64,000 nt of DNA from Paracidovorax avenae ATCC 19860 (GTDB lineage: Bacteria > Pseudomonadota > Gammaproteobacteria > Burkholderiales > Burkholderiaceae_C), in contig NC_015138.1 of NCBI RefSeq assembly GCF_000176855.2, positions 1,054,001 through 1,118,000 of the forward strand. The letters are read 5' to 3'. Each line of letters starts with the position of its first letter. Within the stretch, counting starts at the first letter, position 1. Shown here one piece after another: positions 37,281-52,094 of the stretch. The notes under the pieces are model-generated. The model searched no databases. It had not been told where the DNA came from and saw only the letters and a program-made list of their open reading frames with translations. The position numbers and the translations under genes were made by a program.

Positions 37281-37813
37281 GCATCCACCTCATCGGCCTT
37301 CCAGGCTCGGGTAAATCCACCGTCGGGCGGCATCTCGCCCGGCGGCTGGGTCTGCCCTTCATCGATTCGGACCACGTGATCGAGCAGCGCATCGGCGGCT
37401 CGATCCGTGGTTTTTTCGATCGTGAAGGCGAAGCCGCCTTCCGCGACCTGGAGGAGGAGGTCATCCGCGAACTGACCGGCCCGGAGGTTCGGCCGCAGGT
37501 GCTGGCCACGGGCGGCGGGGTCGTGGTGCGTCCCGGCAACCGGGCGCGCCTGCGCGAGCGGGGCACGGTCGTTTACCTGAACGCTTCGCCGGAGGAAATC
37601 TTCCGGCACATCCGCCACGACCAGACGCGGCCCCTGCTGCAGGTGGATTCGCCCCTGGACCGGCTCCGCGAACTGCAGCGCGAGCGGGATCCGCTCTACC
37701 GGGAGGCAGCCCATTTCGTCATCTCGCCGGAGCGTGGCAAGAACGTGGCCGCCCTGGTCCAGCACATCGCCATGCAGCTGGAGTTGGCAGGCATCCATCT
37801 GCCATCCCCGTGA
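37262..37813 (+). CDS. aroK: Shikimate kinase
   Basis: A P-loop kinase that phosphorylates shikimate with ATP in aromatic amino acid synthesis. Walker A is GLPGSGKST (residues 12-20 from TTG 37262), FIDSDHVIE and TGGGVV contact shikimate, and RPLLQ lies in the lid. The start is uncertain. No in-frame ATG or GTG lies near; TTG 37262 gives 183 residues and CTG 37277, directly before SIHLIGLPG, gives 178. Both overlap the preceding lipoprotein stop at 37278-37280, so translation may depend on coupling. Followed by aroB at 30 bases. Confidence 0.93.
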   Translation: MHGPQLSIHLIGLPGSGKSTVGRHLARRLGLPFIDSDHVIEQRIGGSIRGFFDREGEAAFRDLEEEVIRELTGPEVRPQVLATGGGVVVRPGNRARLRERGTVVYLNASPEEIFRHIRHDQTRPLLQVDSPLDRLRELQRERDPLYREAAHFVISPERGKNVAALVQHIAMQLELAGIHLPSP

Positions 37814-37843
37814 AGCCGGGCGGAAGTCGATAGACTCCATGGC

Positions 37844-39055
37844 ATGACTGCCGACGCATTTTCCGTTCGAGATACCGGCCGGCCCCTGCCGTCCTCCCTT
37901 GCCGGCACCACCGCGCCGCGCCGCATGGCCCCGTCCGTGGCACCGGCCGCGATGCAGGCGCATGCCGGCCGCGTGGAGATCGCGCTGGGCGACCGGAGCT
38001 ACGGCATCGATATCGGCGCGGGCCTGCTGGGCGATGCCCGGACCTATGGCGCGCTGCCCAGGGCCGCCTGTGCGCTGGTCGTGACCAACGAGACTGTCGC
38101 GCCGCTCTACGCCGAACCCCTGCGCGCAGCGCTGTCCGCGCACTATGCCGAGGTCGTCCTGGCCGTGCTGCCGGACGGCGAGGAGCACAAGGACTGGCCC
38201 ACGCTGAACCGCATTTTCGATACGCTGCTGTCGCACGGCTGCGACCGCAAGACCGTGCTGTTTGCGCTGGGCGGCGGTGTGGTGGGCGACATGACCGGCT
38301 TTGCGGCCGCGAGCTACATGCGTGGCGTGCCCTTCGTGCAGGTGCCGACGACCCTGCTCGCGCAGGTGGATTCCTCGGTGGGTGGCAAGACGGCCATCAA
38401 CCATCCCCTGGGCAAGAACATGATCGGGGCGTTCTACCAGCCCCAGCTCGTGGTGTGCGACCTCGCCACCCTGGCGACGCTGCCGGCGCGGGAGTTGAGC
38501 GCGGGCCTGGCCGAGGTCATCAAGTACGGCCCGATCGCGGACATGGAATTACTGGCCTGGCTCGAGGACCACATCGAGGCCCTGCGTGCGGGCGACCACG
38601 CGGCCCTGGCCCATGCCGTGCGCCGCAGCTGCGAAATCAAGGCCTGGGTGGTGGGGCAGGACGAGCGCGAAGCCGGCCTGCGCGCCATCCTGAACTTCGG
38701 CCATACCTTCGGGCACGCGATCGAGGCGGGCATGGGCTATGGCGTGTGGCTGCACGGAGAGGGCGTGGGGGCGGGCATGGTGATGGCCGCCGAGCTGTCG
38801 CGCCGCCTGGGACTCGTGGACGGTGCATTCACCGCGCGGCTGCGCCGCCTTGTCGAGCGTGCCGGCCTTCCCGTGCGCGGCGCCGTGCTCGATCCCGCCG
38901 ACAATGCCGGCCGCTACCTGGAACTCATGCGCCTGGACAAGAAGTCGGAAGGGGGCGAGATCCGTTTCGTCGTCATCGACGGACCGGGCCGCGCCGCCGT
39001 GCGTCCGGCGCCCGATGCGCTGGTGCGCGAGGTCATCGACGCCTGCTGCGCGTGA
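37844..39055 (+). CDS. aroB: 3-dehydroquinate synthase
   Basis: A 403-residue NAD- and metal-dependent enzyme cyclising DAHP to 3-dehydroquinate. [13 protein letters not shown] is the NAD-binding loop. Metal ligands are Glu in LAEVIKYG, His in [11 protein letters not shown] and His in [11 protein letters not shown]. The core begins at about residue 44 ([15 protein letters not shown]), so the first 36-43 residues exceed the usual length. ATG 37925 or 37952 are plausible shorter starts, but none has a good ribosome site. In aroK-aroB-dgt order, as in many proteobacteria. Confidence 0.95.
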   Translation: MTADAFSVRDTGRPLPSSLAGTTAPRRMAPSVAPAAMQAHAGRVEIALGDRSYGIDIGAGLLGDARTYGALPRAACALVVTNETVAPLYAEPLRAALSAHYAEVVLAVLPDGEEHKDWPTLNRIFDTLLSHGCDRKTVLFALGGGVVGDMTGFAAASYMRGVPFVQVPTTLLAQVDSSVGGKTAINHPLGKNMIGAFYQPQLVVCDLATLATLPARELSAGLAEVIKYGPIADMELLAWLEDHIEALRAGDHAALAHAVRRSCEIKAWVVGQDEREAGLRAILNFGHTFGHAIEAGMGYGVWLHGEGVGAGMVMAAELSRRLGLVDGAFTARLRRLVERAGLPVRGAVLDPADNAGRYLELMRLDKKSEGGEIRFVVIDGPGRAAVRPAPDALVREVIDACCA

Positions 39056-39077
39056 ACTGAACATGCGGGAGCGTCCC

Positions 39078-40337
39078 ATGGCGGACATGCATTCCCCCGG
39101 CGCGGCCGGGCAGCCCGGCGCCAGCGCTTTGCAGGACGCCGCGGATCAGGTTGCCGGCCCGCTCGCGCCCTATGCCAGCGACCCCGCCCGGACGCGTGGC
39201 CGCCGCCATCCGCAGGCTCCCGCCCCCACGCGCACCGAGTACCAGCGTGACCGCGACCGCATCGTGCATTCGACCGCGTTCCGCCGGCTGGTGTACAAGA
39301 CCCAGGTGTTCCTGAACCACGAGGGCGACCTGTTCCGCACCCGGCTTACGCATTCGCTCGAAGTCGCGCAACTGGGGCGCTCCATCGCGCGGTCATTGCG
39401 CATCAACGAGGACCTGGTCGAGGCGATTTCGCTGGCGCACGACCTGGGGCACACGCCCTTCGGGCACGCGGGGCAGGACGCGCTGAATGCCTGTATGGCC
39501 CCGTACGGCGGTTTCGAGCACAACCTGCAGAGCCTGCGCGTGGTGGATGCGCTGGAAGAGCGCTACCCGGACTACGATGGCCTGAACCTGACCTTCGAGA
39601 CGCGCGAAGGCATCCTCAAGCACTGCTCGCGCGCCAACGCCGAGCGGCTGGAGGTCTCGGAGCCCGGCGGCGTGGGGGCGCGGTTCCTGCGCGGGGAGCA
39701 GCCCGGCCTGGAGGCGCAGCTCTGCAACCTGGCCGACGAGATCGCCTACAACGCCCACGACATCGACGATGGCGTCCGTTCCGGCCTGATCACGCTGGCC
39801 CAGTTGCGCGATGTGCCGCTGTTCGACCGGTTCCGGGCCGATGCCGAGCGGGAACACCCGCACCTGGCCGCGCCGCAGGCACGGCGCCGGCTCTTGCACG
39901 AGGCCATTCGCCGCATGCTGAGTGCCCAGGTGTACGACGTGATCGGCGCCACAGAAGCCGCGCTGGCGCAGGCCGCGCCGCGCACGGCGGACGATGTGCG
40001 CGGCATGCCGCCGCTGGTGGCTTTCAGTGCATCGATGCGCGCGCAGTCCCTGGAGCTCAAGCGCTTCCTGTTCCAGAACCTCTACCGCCATCCGCAGGTG
40101 ATGGAAACCACCGGCCACGCCCAGCAGGTGGTGCGCGACCTGTTCGGCATCTATGCGGAGCGGCCTTCGGAAATGAAGCACCGGTTCGCCGACCGCGCCG
40201 TGGCGGCGCAGGAGGCGGCCTCCGATCCCGGCGGCATGCCCCATGCCCGCATCGTCGCCGACTTCATCGCCGGCATGACGGACCGTTTCGCGGTGCGCGA
40301 GCACGAGCGGCTCACGGGCCACCGGCTGCTGTCCTGA
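39078..40337 (+). CDS. dgt: Deoxyguanosinetriphosphate triphosphohydrolase-like protein
   Basis: A 419-residue HD-domain enzyme expected to split dNTPs into nucleoside and triphosphate. HD ligands are in RTRLTHSLEVAQ, HDLGHTPFGHAG and LADEIAYNAHDIDD, and RLVYKTQVF is the substrate-side motif. ATG 39078 was chosen because GGGAG lies six bases upstream; ATG 39063 adds five residues. Last member of the pil-aro-dgt run. A possible -10 (TAAAAT, 40380-40385) for the next gene follows. Confidence 0.9.
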   Translation: MADMHSPGAAGQPGASALQDAADQVAGPLAPYASDPARTRGRRHPQAPAPTRTEYQRDRDRIVHSTAFRRLVYKTQVFLNHEGDLFRTRLTHSLEVAQLGRSIARSLRINEDLVEAISLAHDLGHTPFGHAGQDALNACMAPYGGFEHNLQSLRVVDALEERYPDYDGLNLTFETREGILKHCSRANAERLEVSEPGGVGARFLRGEQPGLEAQLCNLADEIAYNAHDIDDGVRSGLITLAQLRDVPLFDRFRADAEREHPHLAAPQARRRLLHEAIRRMLSAQVYDVIGATEAALAQAAPRTADDVRGMPPLVAFSASMRAQSLELKRFLFQNLYRHPQVMETTGHAQQVVRDLFGIYAERPSEMKHRFADRAVAAQEAASDPGGMPHARIVADFIAGMTDRFAVREHERLTGHRLLS

Positions 40338-40428
40338 GCGTCGCAGCGGCGGTGCAGGGGTGCGGCGGGAAGGGCCCGATAAAATCGCCCTCCTGCCGAT
40401 ACACGCGCCAGCCTTGCCGAAAGACCCC

Positions 40429-41064
40429 ATGACCGAATCCTCCGCCGACGCGGTGCCGCCTTCCGCCGCCGCGAGCGCATCCTCCATGCACCAGACGGTG
40501 ATCGACGACATGGTCCGCTGGCTGGAGCGTGCGGTCATCGGGCTGAACCTCTGTCCGTTCGCCAAGTCCGTGCACGTCAAGGGCCAGATCCATTACGTGG
40601 TGAGCGAGGCCGAGGACGCACGCGCGCTCATCGAAGACCTGCAGCGCGAACTGGAGGCCCTGGCCGAGGCATCACCTGAGCAGCGCGACACCACGCTGCT
40701 GATGGCACCGCGCTGCATGGAGGATTTTCTCGATTTCAATGATTTCCTCGGCCTGGCCGACGACCTCGTCGAAGCCATGGACCTCGGCGGCATCCTGCAG
40801 GTGGCATCGTTCCATCCGCGCTTCCAGTTCGCGGGCACGGAGGTGGACGACGTGGGCAACGCCACCAACCGGGCGCCGTACCCCACGCTGCACCTGCTGC
40901 GCGAAGAGAGCATCGACCGGGCGGTGGAGGCCTTCCCCGAGGCAGAGGCGATCTTCGAACGCAACATCGAGGTGCTCGAGGAACTGGGGGCCGATGGCTG
41001 GGCGGCGCTCGATGTCGGGCCGCGCTGTCCTGTGGCGCATGGCGGTGGCCGGAGCGGGGCATGA
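40429..41064 (+). CDS. DUF1415 family protein
   Basis: A 211-residue cytoplasmic protein of the DUF1415 family, function unknown. The conserved start of the domain is WLERAVIGLNLCPFAKSV, with invariant NLCPFA. FLDFNDFLGLADDLV and FHPRFQFAGTE are further conserved blocks, followed by NRAPYPTLHLLREES. These motifs suggest a small enzyme fold, but no reaction can be named. The stop overlaps the start of the following methyltransferase gene (ATGA). Confidence 0.87.
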   Translation: MTESSADAVPPSAAASASSMHQTVIDDMVRWLERAVIGLNLCPFAKSVHVKGQIHYVVSEAEDARALIEDLQRELEALAEASPEQRDTTLLMAPRCMEDFLDFNDFLGLADDLVEAMDLGGILQVASFHPRFQFAGTEVDDVGNATNRAPYPTLHLLREESIDRAVEAFPEAEAIFERNIEVLEELGADGWAALDVGPRCPVAHGGGRSGA

Positions 41065-42023
41065 AGAAGACCGCACGGATGGCCGCGCAGGCGCCGAAGA
41101 TCCCGGCGGCACGCGGCGATGCAGGTACGGGCGCGGACGCCCAGGTGCTGCAGGAGCTGCGCCCCGGCCAGTCCGTGGAACTGCTCAAGGAACTGCACAT
41201 CCTGACGCGCGAAGGCCGGCTCAACCAGGATTCGCGCCGCAAGCTCAAGCAGGTGTACCACCTGTTCCAGTTCATCGAACCCTTGCTGCGCGAATTTGCG
41301 CAGGACGAGCAGGCACCCACGCTGGCGGACCATGGCGCGGGCAAGTCGTACCTCGGCTTCATCCTCTACGACCTGTTCTTCCGCGAACTGGGCCGCGGGC
41401 ACATCTACGGCATCGAGACACGCGCCGAACTGGTGGAGCGGTCGCAGGCGCTGGCGCAACGCCTGGGCTTCGGACGCATGTCGTTCCTCGCCCTGAGCGT
41501 GGCCGACTCCATGCAGGCCGATGTCCTGCCCGCACGTTTCGACGTGGTGACGGCGCTGCATGCCTGCGATACCGCGACGGATGACGCGATCGCCTTCGGG
41601 CTGGCCAAGCAGGCGCGCGCCATGGTGCTGGTGCCCTGCTGCCAGGCCGAAGTGGCCTCCTGCCTGCGGCAGAACAAGGCGCTGGCCCTGGCGCGCACGC
41701 CGCTGGCGGAGCTGTGGCGGCATCCGCTGCACACGCGCGAGCTGGGCAGCCAGCTGACGAACGTGCTGCGCTGCCTGTACCTGGAAGCCAGCGGCTACCA
41801 GGTCACGGTGACGGAACTGGTGGGCTGGGAGCACAGCATGAAGAACGAATTGATCGTGGCCCGGCACACCGGCCAGCGCAAGCGCAGCGCGGCCGAGCGG
41901 CTGCGTGCGATCCTCGCCGAGTTCGGGCTGGAACGGGACCTCGGTCCGCGCTTCGGCCTGGCGGGCGATGGCAGCGTGAACGCTGGCGAGGACGGGGCGG
42001 TTGTGCAGGGCGTACAGGCCTGA
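41061..42023 (+). CDS. SAM-dependent methyltransferase (Methyltransf_32-like)
   Basis: A 320-residue predicted methyltransferase. A helical N-terminus (NQDSRRKLKQVYHLFQFIEP) leads into a Rossmann fold. The SAM-binding segment is LADHGAGKSYLGF, where canonical class I enzymes have a Gly-rich D/E-x-G-x-G loop. VTALHACDTATDDAIAFG and MVLVPCCQ match the family also found in GSTCD-like and Trm13-like proteins, which hints at an RNA or nucleic-acid substrate. Substrate not determinable here. Coupled to the DUF1415 gene. Confidence 0.8.
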   Translation: MKKTARMAAQAPKIPAARGDAGTGADAQVLQELRPGQSVELLKELHILTREGRLNQDSRRKLKQVYHLFQFIEPLLREFAQDEQAPTLADHGAGKSYLGFILYDLFFRELGRGHIYGIETRAELVERSQALAQRLGFGRMSFLALSVADSMQADVLPARFDVVTALHACDTATDDAIAFGLAKQARAMVLVPCCQAEVASCLRQNKALALARTPLAELWRHPLHTRELGSQLTNVLRCLYLEASGYQVTVTELVGWEHSMKNELIVARHTGQRKRSAAERLRAILAEFGLERDLGPRFGLAGDGSVNAGEDGAVVQGVQA

Positions 42024-42041
42024 GACGGGAGAGGCCCGACC

Positions 42042-42746
42042 ATGGCCCGCCTTCCCCGCCTGACTCTTCCGGGCTATCCGCACCACGTGATCCACCGGGG
42101 CAACAACCGGCAGGCGGTCTTCGTGGACCGGCAGGACCGGGAGTTGCTGCTCGAGTCGCTCGCCGAGCAGGCGCGGGCCTTCGACGTGGCAGTGCATGCC
42201 TACGTGCTGATGGACAACCATTTCCATCTCCTGGCCACGCCGCGCACGGCCGAGGGCCTGCCGATGTTGATGCAGGCCGTGGGCCGCCGCTACGTGCGTG
42301 CCTTCAACCAGCGCCACGGGCGCACCGGAACCCTGTGGGAAGGGCGATACCGCTCCACCGTGCTCGATCCCGCACGCTACCTGCTGGCCTGCATGGCCTA
42401 TATCGACCTGAACCCGGTGCGCGCCGGCCTGGTGGCCGAGCCTGCGGAGTACCCCTGGTCCAGCCACGCGCACGCGCTGGGCCTGCGGCCCGACCGTCTG
42501 GTGACGCCGCACGCGCTCTACTGGGCCCTGGGCAACACACCGTTCGCGCGCGAGGCTGCCTACGGCGCCCTGGTGCAGGCCGGGCTGTCCGAACAGGATC
42601 GCCATCGCATCACCGATGCGACGCTGTCTGGATGGGCGCTCGGCGATGCGGAATTCGCTGCAGCGCTGCAATCCCAGACAGAGCGGCGTGTGACGAAGGC
42701 ACAGGCAGGACGTCCACGCAAGCGGATCGGACATCCCGAAGCCTGA
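42042..42746 (+). CDS. REP-associated tyrosine transposase (RAYT, Y1_Tnp family)
   Basis: A 234-residue single-strand HuH transposase of the IS200-like superfamily, RAYT branch. It shows GYPHHVIHRGNNRQ, the HuH motif in MDNHFHLL, and the region AFNQRHGRTGTLWEGRYRS that ends before the catalytic tyrosine segment. YIDLNPVRAGLV and EYPWSS follow. RAYTs are usually single-copy housekeeping-like enzymes linked to dispersed REP palindromes rather than active IS elements. It starts 18 bases after the methyltransferase gene. The 3' side is an AT-rich segment unlike its surroundings. The frame is intact. Confidence 0.92.
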   Translation: MARLPRLTLPGYPHHVIHRGNNRQAVFVDRQDRELLLESLAEQARAFDVAVHAYVLMDNHFHLLATPRTAEGLPMLMQAVGRRYVRAFNQRHGRTGTLWEGRYRSTVLDPARYLLACMAYIDLNPVRAGLVAEPAEYPWSSHAHALGLRPDRLVTPHALYWALGNTPFAREAAYGALVQAGLSEQDRHRITDATLSGWALGDAEFAAALQSQTERRVTKAQAGRPRKRIGHPEA

Positions 42747-42778
42747 CCGCTGGCCTCTAATGGCCATGATCGGCTGTT

Positions 42779-42799
42779 TTTAATGTGTCCCTCATTAAA
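42779..42799. repeat. Inverted repeat in the AT-rich flank of the RAYT gene
   Basis: TTTAATG (42779-42785) and CATTAAA (42793-42799) are perfect 7-base arms around a 7-base loop. The segment 42775-42855 is strongly AT-rich and ends with CTGACCCTAATTT, recalling flanking sequences often seen beside RAYT genes. Confidence 0.5.
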
Positions 42800-42801
42800 T
42801 G

Positions 42802-42829
42802 TTGATGAAACGCAGCGAAAGAATATTAA
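42802..42829 (+). promoter_or_regulatory. Candidate gltB promoter within the RAYT flank
   Basis: TTGATG (42802-42807), a 16-base spacer, and TATTAA (42824-42829). This would give a leader of about 80 bases before gltB. Confidence 0.45.
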
Positions 42830-42916
42830 GTATCTGACCCTAATTTAAAATGCTTGCCCCGCATAACGTCATGCAATACGCTCGGGCTCCCCGCGATTTT
42901 TCTTGAGGAGTGCGCC

Positions 42917-47659
<4,743 letters not shown>

Positions 47660-47716
47660 GGCCGGATCGACCGACGACGCACCGCTTCGCACCCCACAAC
47701 GACAGGACACGCAATC

Positions 47717-49195
<1,479 letters not shown>

Positions 49196-49240
49196 AAGCG
49201 CAGCCTCCCGTGCCCGGCCTCGTCCGCGGGGCGCATGCCA

Positions 49241-49263
49241 ACGGCGCCCCGGGCGCCGTTTTT
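49241..49263 (+). terminator. Intrinsic terminator of gltBD
   Basis: ACGGCGC (49241-49247) pairs with GCGCCGT (49253-49259), followed by TTTT. It lies 45 bases past the gltD stop. Confidence 0.88.
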
Positions 49264-49506
49264 CATGGGTGGATGCGCTGGGGTTTGCTATCTTTTTGAT
49301 GGCAAGGTATGCCGATGTCGGTGGGTTGTGCGCAGTTTTCCTGTGCATGCGGCAGGGCAGGCGGTGCGCCGTGCCATGGCTGGTGCGGGCGATCGGGGAC
49401 AATACGGGCTGGTTCCGTGCCGCCAAGCATGCCCGCCTGCTGTTCCCGCGCAGGCCCCGTGCGCTGTTGCCGGCCTGACTGTCCCTTCACCCTTTTTTCG
49501 CTCCAT

Positions 49507-49529
49507 GCCGGCCTGCGGGCCGGCTTTTC
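49507..49529 (+). terminator. Terminator-like hairpin in the leader of the substrate-binding protein gene
   Basis: GCCGGCC (49507-49513) pairs with GGCCGGC (49518-49524) around TGCG, followed by TTTTCG, ending 12 bases before the ATG. An upstream copy of GCCGGCCTG (49469-49477) could compete for the same 3' arm. Confidence 0.55.
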
Positions 49530-49541
49530 GTTGCCATTGCC

Positions 49542-50345
49542 ATGAAGAAGATCGCCGCCATCGCCCTGGTGTCCCTCGGTGCCCTGCTTGCCGCCTGCGG
49601 CAAGAACGACAGCGCCCAGCCGGCCGCCTCCACCCCCGCCACGCCTCCGGCCGCCGTCACGAAGATCGTGATCGGCCTGGACGACAACTTCCCGCCGATG
49701 GGCTTCCGCGACGACAAGAACCAGCTCGTGGGCTTCGACATCGACATGGCCCGCGAAGCCGCCAAGCGCATGGGCGTGGAGGTGGAGTTCAAGCCGATCG
49801 ACTGGAGCGCCAAGGAGGCCGAGCTGTCGGGCAAGCGCGTGGACGCGCTCTGGAACGGTCTCACGATCACCGAGGAGCGCAAGCAGAACATCGCCTTCAC
49901 CGCGCCCTACATGGAGAACCACCAGATCGTCGTGGTGGCCGCCAATTCCCCGATCAAGACGAAGGCGGACCTCGCCGGCAAGATCGTGGGCGCGCAGGAG
50001 GGCAGCAGTGCCGTGGATGCGGTCAAGAAGGACGAAGCCGTCTTCAAGTCGTTCAAGGAATTCAAGACCTTCGGCGACAACGTGACCGCACTCATGGACC
50101 TCTCCACTGGCCGCCTGGAAGCCGTGGTGGTGGACGAGGTGGTGGGCCGCTACTACGTCGCCAAGAAGCCGCAGGACTATGCCGTGCTGGACGAACATTT
50201 CGGCACCGAGGAATACGGCGTGGGCGTGCGCAAGGACGACACCGCGCTGCAGGGCCGCCTCGACAAGGCGCTGGCCGACATGAAGCAGGATGGCGCCGCG
50301 GCCACGATCGCCACGCAGTGGTTCGGCAAGAACATCATCAAATAA
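49542..50345 (+). CDS. Polar amino acid ABC transporter, substrate-binding lipoprotein
   Basis: A 267-residue lipoprotein (lipobox LLAA-C19) of the SBP_bac_3 family. LDDNFPPMGFRDDKNQLVGFDIDMA is the family start region; EERKQNIAFTAPYME follows. The AQEGSSAVDAV and EYGVGVRKDD blocks contact the ligand. It delivers an amino acid, probably cystine, glutamine, glutamate, arginine or similar, to the permease encoded 195 bases downstream. The position after gltBD hints at a glutamate-related substrate, but this is inference. No ribosome site stronger than weak purines is visible. Confidence 0.92.
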   Translation: MKKIAAIALVSLGALLAACGKNDSAQPAASTPATPPAAVTKIVIGLDDNFPPMGFRDDKNQLVGFDIDMAREAAKRMGVEVEFKPIDWSAKEAELSGKRVDALWNGLTITEERKQNIAFTAPYMENHQIVVVAANSPIKTKADLAGKIVGAQEGSSAVDAVKKDEAVFKSFKEFKTFGDNVTALMDLSTGRLEAVVVDEVVGRYYVAKKPQDYAVLDEHFGTEEYGVGVRKDDTALQGRLDKALADMKQDGAAATIATQWFGKNIIK

Positions 50346-50353
50346 CTTCGGCG

Positions 50354-50418
50354 CATCCCCCTGAGGCGCTGCGCGCCTTCCCCCTTCTCTCGCATCGCTG
50401 CGCGATGCGGGAAGGGGG
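50354..50418. repeat. Dispersed intergenic repeat, copy 1 (full)
   Basis: Starts nine bases after the gene stop. The block 50354-50378 contains CCCCCTGAGGCGC, a TGC loop and GCGCCT. It continues into a second hairpin in which CCCCCTTC (50380-50387) pairs with GAAGGGGG (50411-50418), and CGCATCG (50391-50397) pairs with CGATGCG (50403-50409). The same 25-base opening recurs at 63769 with one change. Confidence 0.75.
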
Positions 50419-50540
50419 ACGCAGCCGGCGCGGCGGGGCGTCCCTTGCGCGGCTGCCGCTGGCCTTCGGCCGCGCCAGCGGCATGCGCCTTGGGCGATGT
50501 CTGGCGCCGTAGTGCAGACATGGATTTTTGTAGCTTGTAG

Positions 50541-51194
50541 ATGGATTACGTTCTTTCACTTCTGGGGCCGCTGGCGCAGGGCGCGACGGTCACGCTGAAG
50601 CTCTTTGCGATCACGCTGGTGCTGGCGGTGCCGCTCGGGCTGGCGCTGGCGCTGGCGCGGGTGTCGCGCTGGGGGCTGTTGTCGGGGCTGGTCAATGGCT
50701 ACATCTGGCTGATGCGCGGCACGCCGCTGATGCTGCAGATGCTGTTCATCTATTTCGCGCTGCCGTTCGTGCCGGTGATCGGTGTGCGGCTGCCGGATTT
50801 CCCTGCGGCGGTGGTGGCGTTCGCGCTGAACTACGCGGCCTATTTCGCGGAGATCTTCCGCGCCGGCATCCAGTCGATCGATCGCGGCCAGTACGAGGCC
50901 GCCAAGGTGCTGGGCATGACCTACGGGCAGACCATGCGGCGCATCGTGCTGCCGCAGATGGTGCGCCGCATCCTGCCGCCCATGAGCAACGAGACCATCA
51001 CGCTGGTGAAAGACACCTCGCTCATCTACGTGCTGGCCCTGAACGACCTGCTGCGCGCCGCGCGCGGCATCGTGCAGCGCGATTTCACGACCACGCCTTT
51101 CCTCGTGGCCGCTGCCTTCTATCTCGTGATGACCCTGGTGCTGACCTGGGGCTTCCAGCGCCTGGAGCGACGCTATGCCCGCCATGACGCCTGA
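50541..51194 (+). CDS. Polar amino acid ABC transporter, permease
   Basis: A 217-residue HisM-type inner-membrane permease with about five hydrophobic helices. The ABC-contact EAA loop is EAAKVLGMTYGQTMRRIVLPQ at about residues 118-138. RGTPLMLQ and the segment NETITLVKDTSL are family hallmarks. No strong ribosome site precedes the ATG. It is separated from the binding protein by the repeat element, and overlaps the ATPase gene by 11-20 bases. Confidence 0.93.
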   Translation: MDYVLSLLGPLAQGATVTLKLFAITLVLAVPLGLALALARVSRWGLLSGLVNGYIWLMRGTPLMLQMLFIYFALPFVPVIGVRLPDFPAAVVAFALNYAAYFAEIFRAGIQSIDRGQYEAAKVLGMTYGQTMRRIVLPQMVRRILPPMSNETITLVKDTSLIYVLALNDLLRAARGIVQRDFTTTPFLVAAAFYLVMTLVLTWGFQRLERRYARHDA

Positions 51195-51987
51195 CCTTTC
51201 CGCCCCTGCTGCCGATACCCCTGCCGCCGTGCCCATGATCGAGGCGCGGGGCCTGCACAAGGCCTTCGGCGCCCTGCCCGTGCTGCGGGACGTGTCGCTC
51301 ACGCTCGGCCGCGGCGAGACCGTGGCCGTGATCGGCCCCTCGGGCTCGGGCAAGAGCACCTTCCTGCGCTGCCTGAACCACCTGGAGACCATCGACCGCG
51401 GCCACATCGCCATCGAGGGCGACACGCTCGCGACCACCGATGCCGGCGGCCACTGCCGCTACGTGCCCGATGCCGAGGTGCGCCGCATCGGCCGCCGCAT
51501 GGGCATGGTGTTCCAGTCGTTCAACCTGTTTCCGCACCTCACCGTGCTGGAGAACGTCATCGAGGCGCCCATGGTGGTCAAGGGCGTGTCCCGGCAGGCC
51601 GCCGTGCCGCCCGCCCAGGCGCTGCTGGCCAAGGTGGGGCTGCTGGAGAAGCAGGACAGCTATCCCGGCCGGTTGTCGGGCGGGCAGAAGCAGCGCGTGG
51701 CCATCGCCCGTGCGCTGGCCATGGAGCCGGACATCCTGCTGTTCGACGAGCCCACCTCGGCGCTCGACCCGGAGCTGACCGGCGAGGTGCTGCGCACCAT
51801 GCGCGCGCTGGCCCAGGAGCGCATGACCATGCTGGTGGTCACGCACGAGATGGGTTTCGCGCGCGAGGTGGCCCACCGCGTGGTCTTCATGGACCAGGGG
51901 GAGATCATCGAGGCCGCGCCGTCGGCGGAGTTCTTTGCGAAGCCGCGACATGCGCGAACCCAGGCATTCCTTCGCAGCATGTTGTGA
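51175..51987 (+). CDS. Polar amino acid ABC transporter, ATP-binding protein
   Basis: A 270-residue ABC ATPase energising the preceding permease. Walker A GPSGSGKST, signature LSGGQKQRVAIARAL, Walker B ILLFDEPTSALDPE and the switch His in VVTHEMGFA are present. The start is ambiguous: ATG 51175 and 51184 lie inside the permease gene, and ATG 51235 begins the conserved domain. The 20-residue Ala/Pro-rich N-terminus is probably not structured. Confidence 0.94.
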   Translation: MPAMTPDLSAPAADTPAAVPMIEARGLHKAFGALPVLRDVSLTLGRGETVAVIGPSGSGKSTFLRCLNHLETIDRGHIAIEGDTLATTDAGGHCRYVPDAEVRRIGRRMGMVFQSFNLFPHLTVLENVIEAPMVVKGVSRQAAVPPAQALLAKVGLLEKQDSYPGRLSGGQKQRVAIARALAMEPDILLFDEPTSALDPELTGEVLRTMRALAQERMTMLVVTHEMGFAREVAHRVVFMDQGEIIEAAPSAEFFAKPRHARTQAFLRSML

Positions 51988-52094
51988 AAGGGCTTGCTGG
52001 CGGCGGGAGAATATGGCTTCTTGGTGCCTCTGTGGTCCGTCAGATATGAATGGCATGCTCCTGAAAAAGTAGCGACCAACTGCCAGGTGCTTCA

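Larger units (their letters stand above)
49196..49541 (+). other. 346-base non-coding gap between gltD and the amino acid transporter
   Basis: Contents seen: the gltD terminator (49241-49263); a degenerate inverted repeat GCTATC-TTTTT-GATGGC (49287-49303) of a kind common between Comamonadaceae genes; a T-run at 49492-49497; and a terminator-like hairpin 12 bases before the next start. Short open frames here lack ribosome sites and conserved features. No convincing promoter was found. Confidence 0.6.

Noticed and set aside
49235..50512. Long plus-strand frame spanning the gltD terminator and the binding-protein gene
   Set aside because: It runs through a terminator and overlaps a clear lipoprotein gene in another frame.
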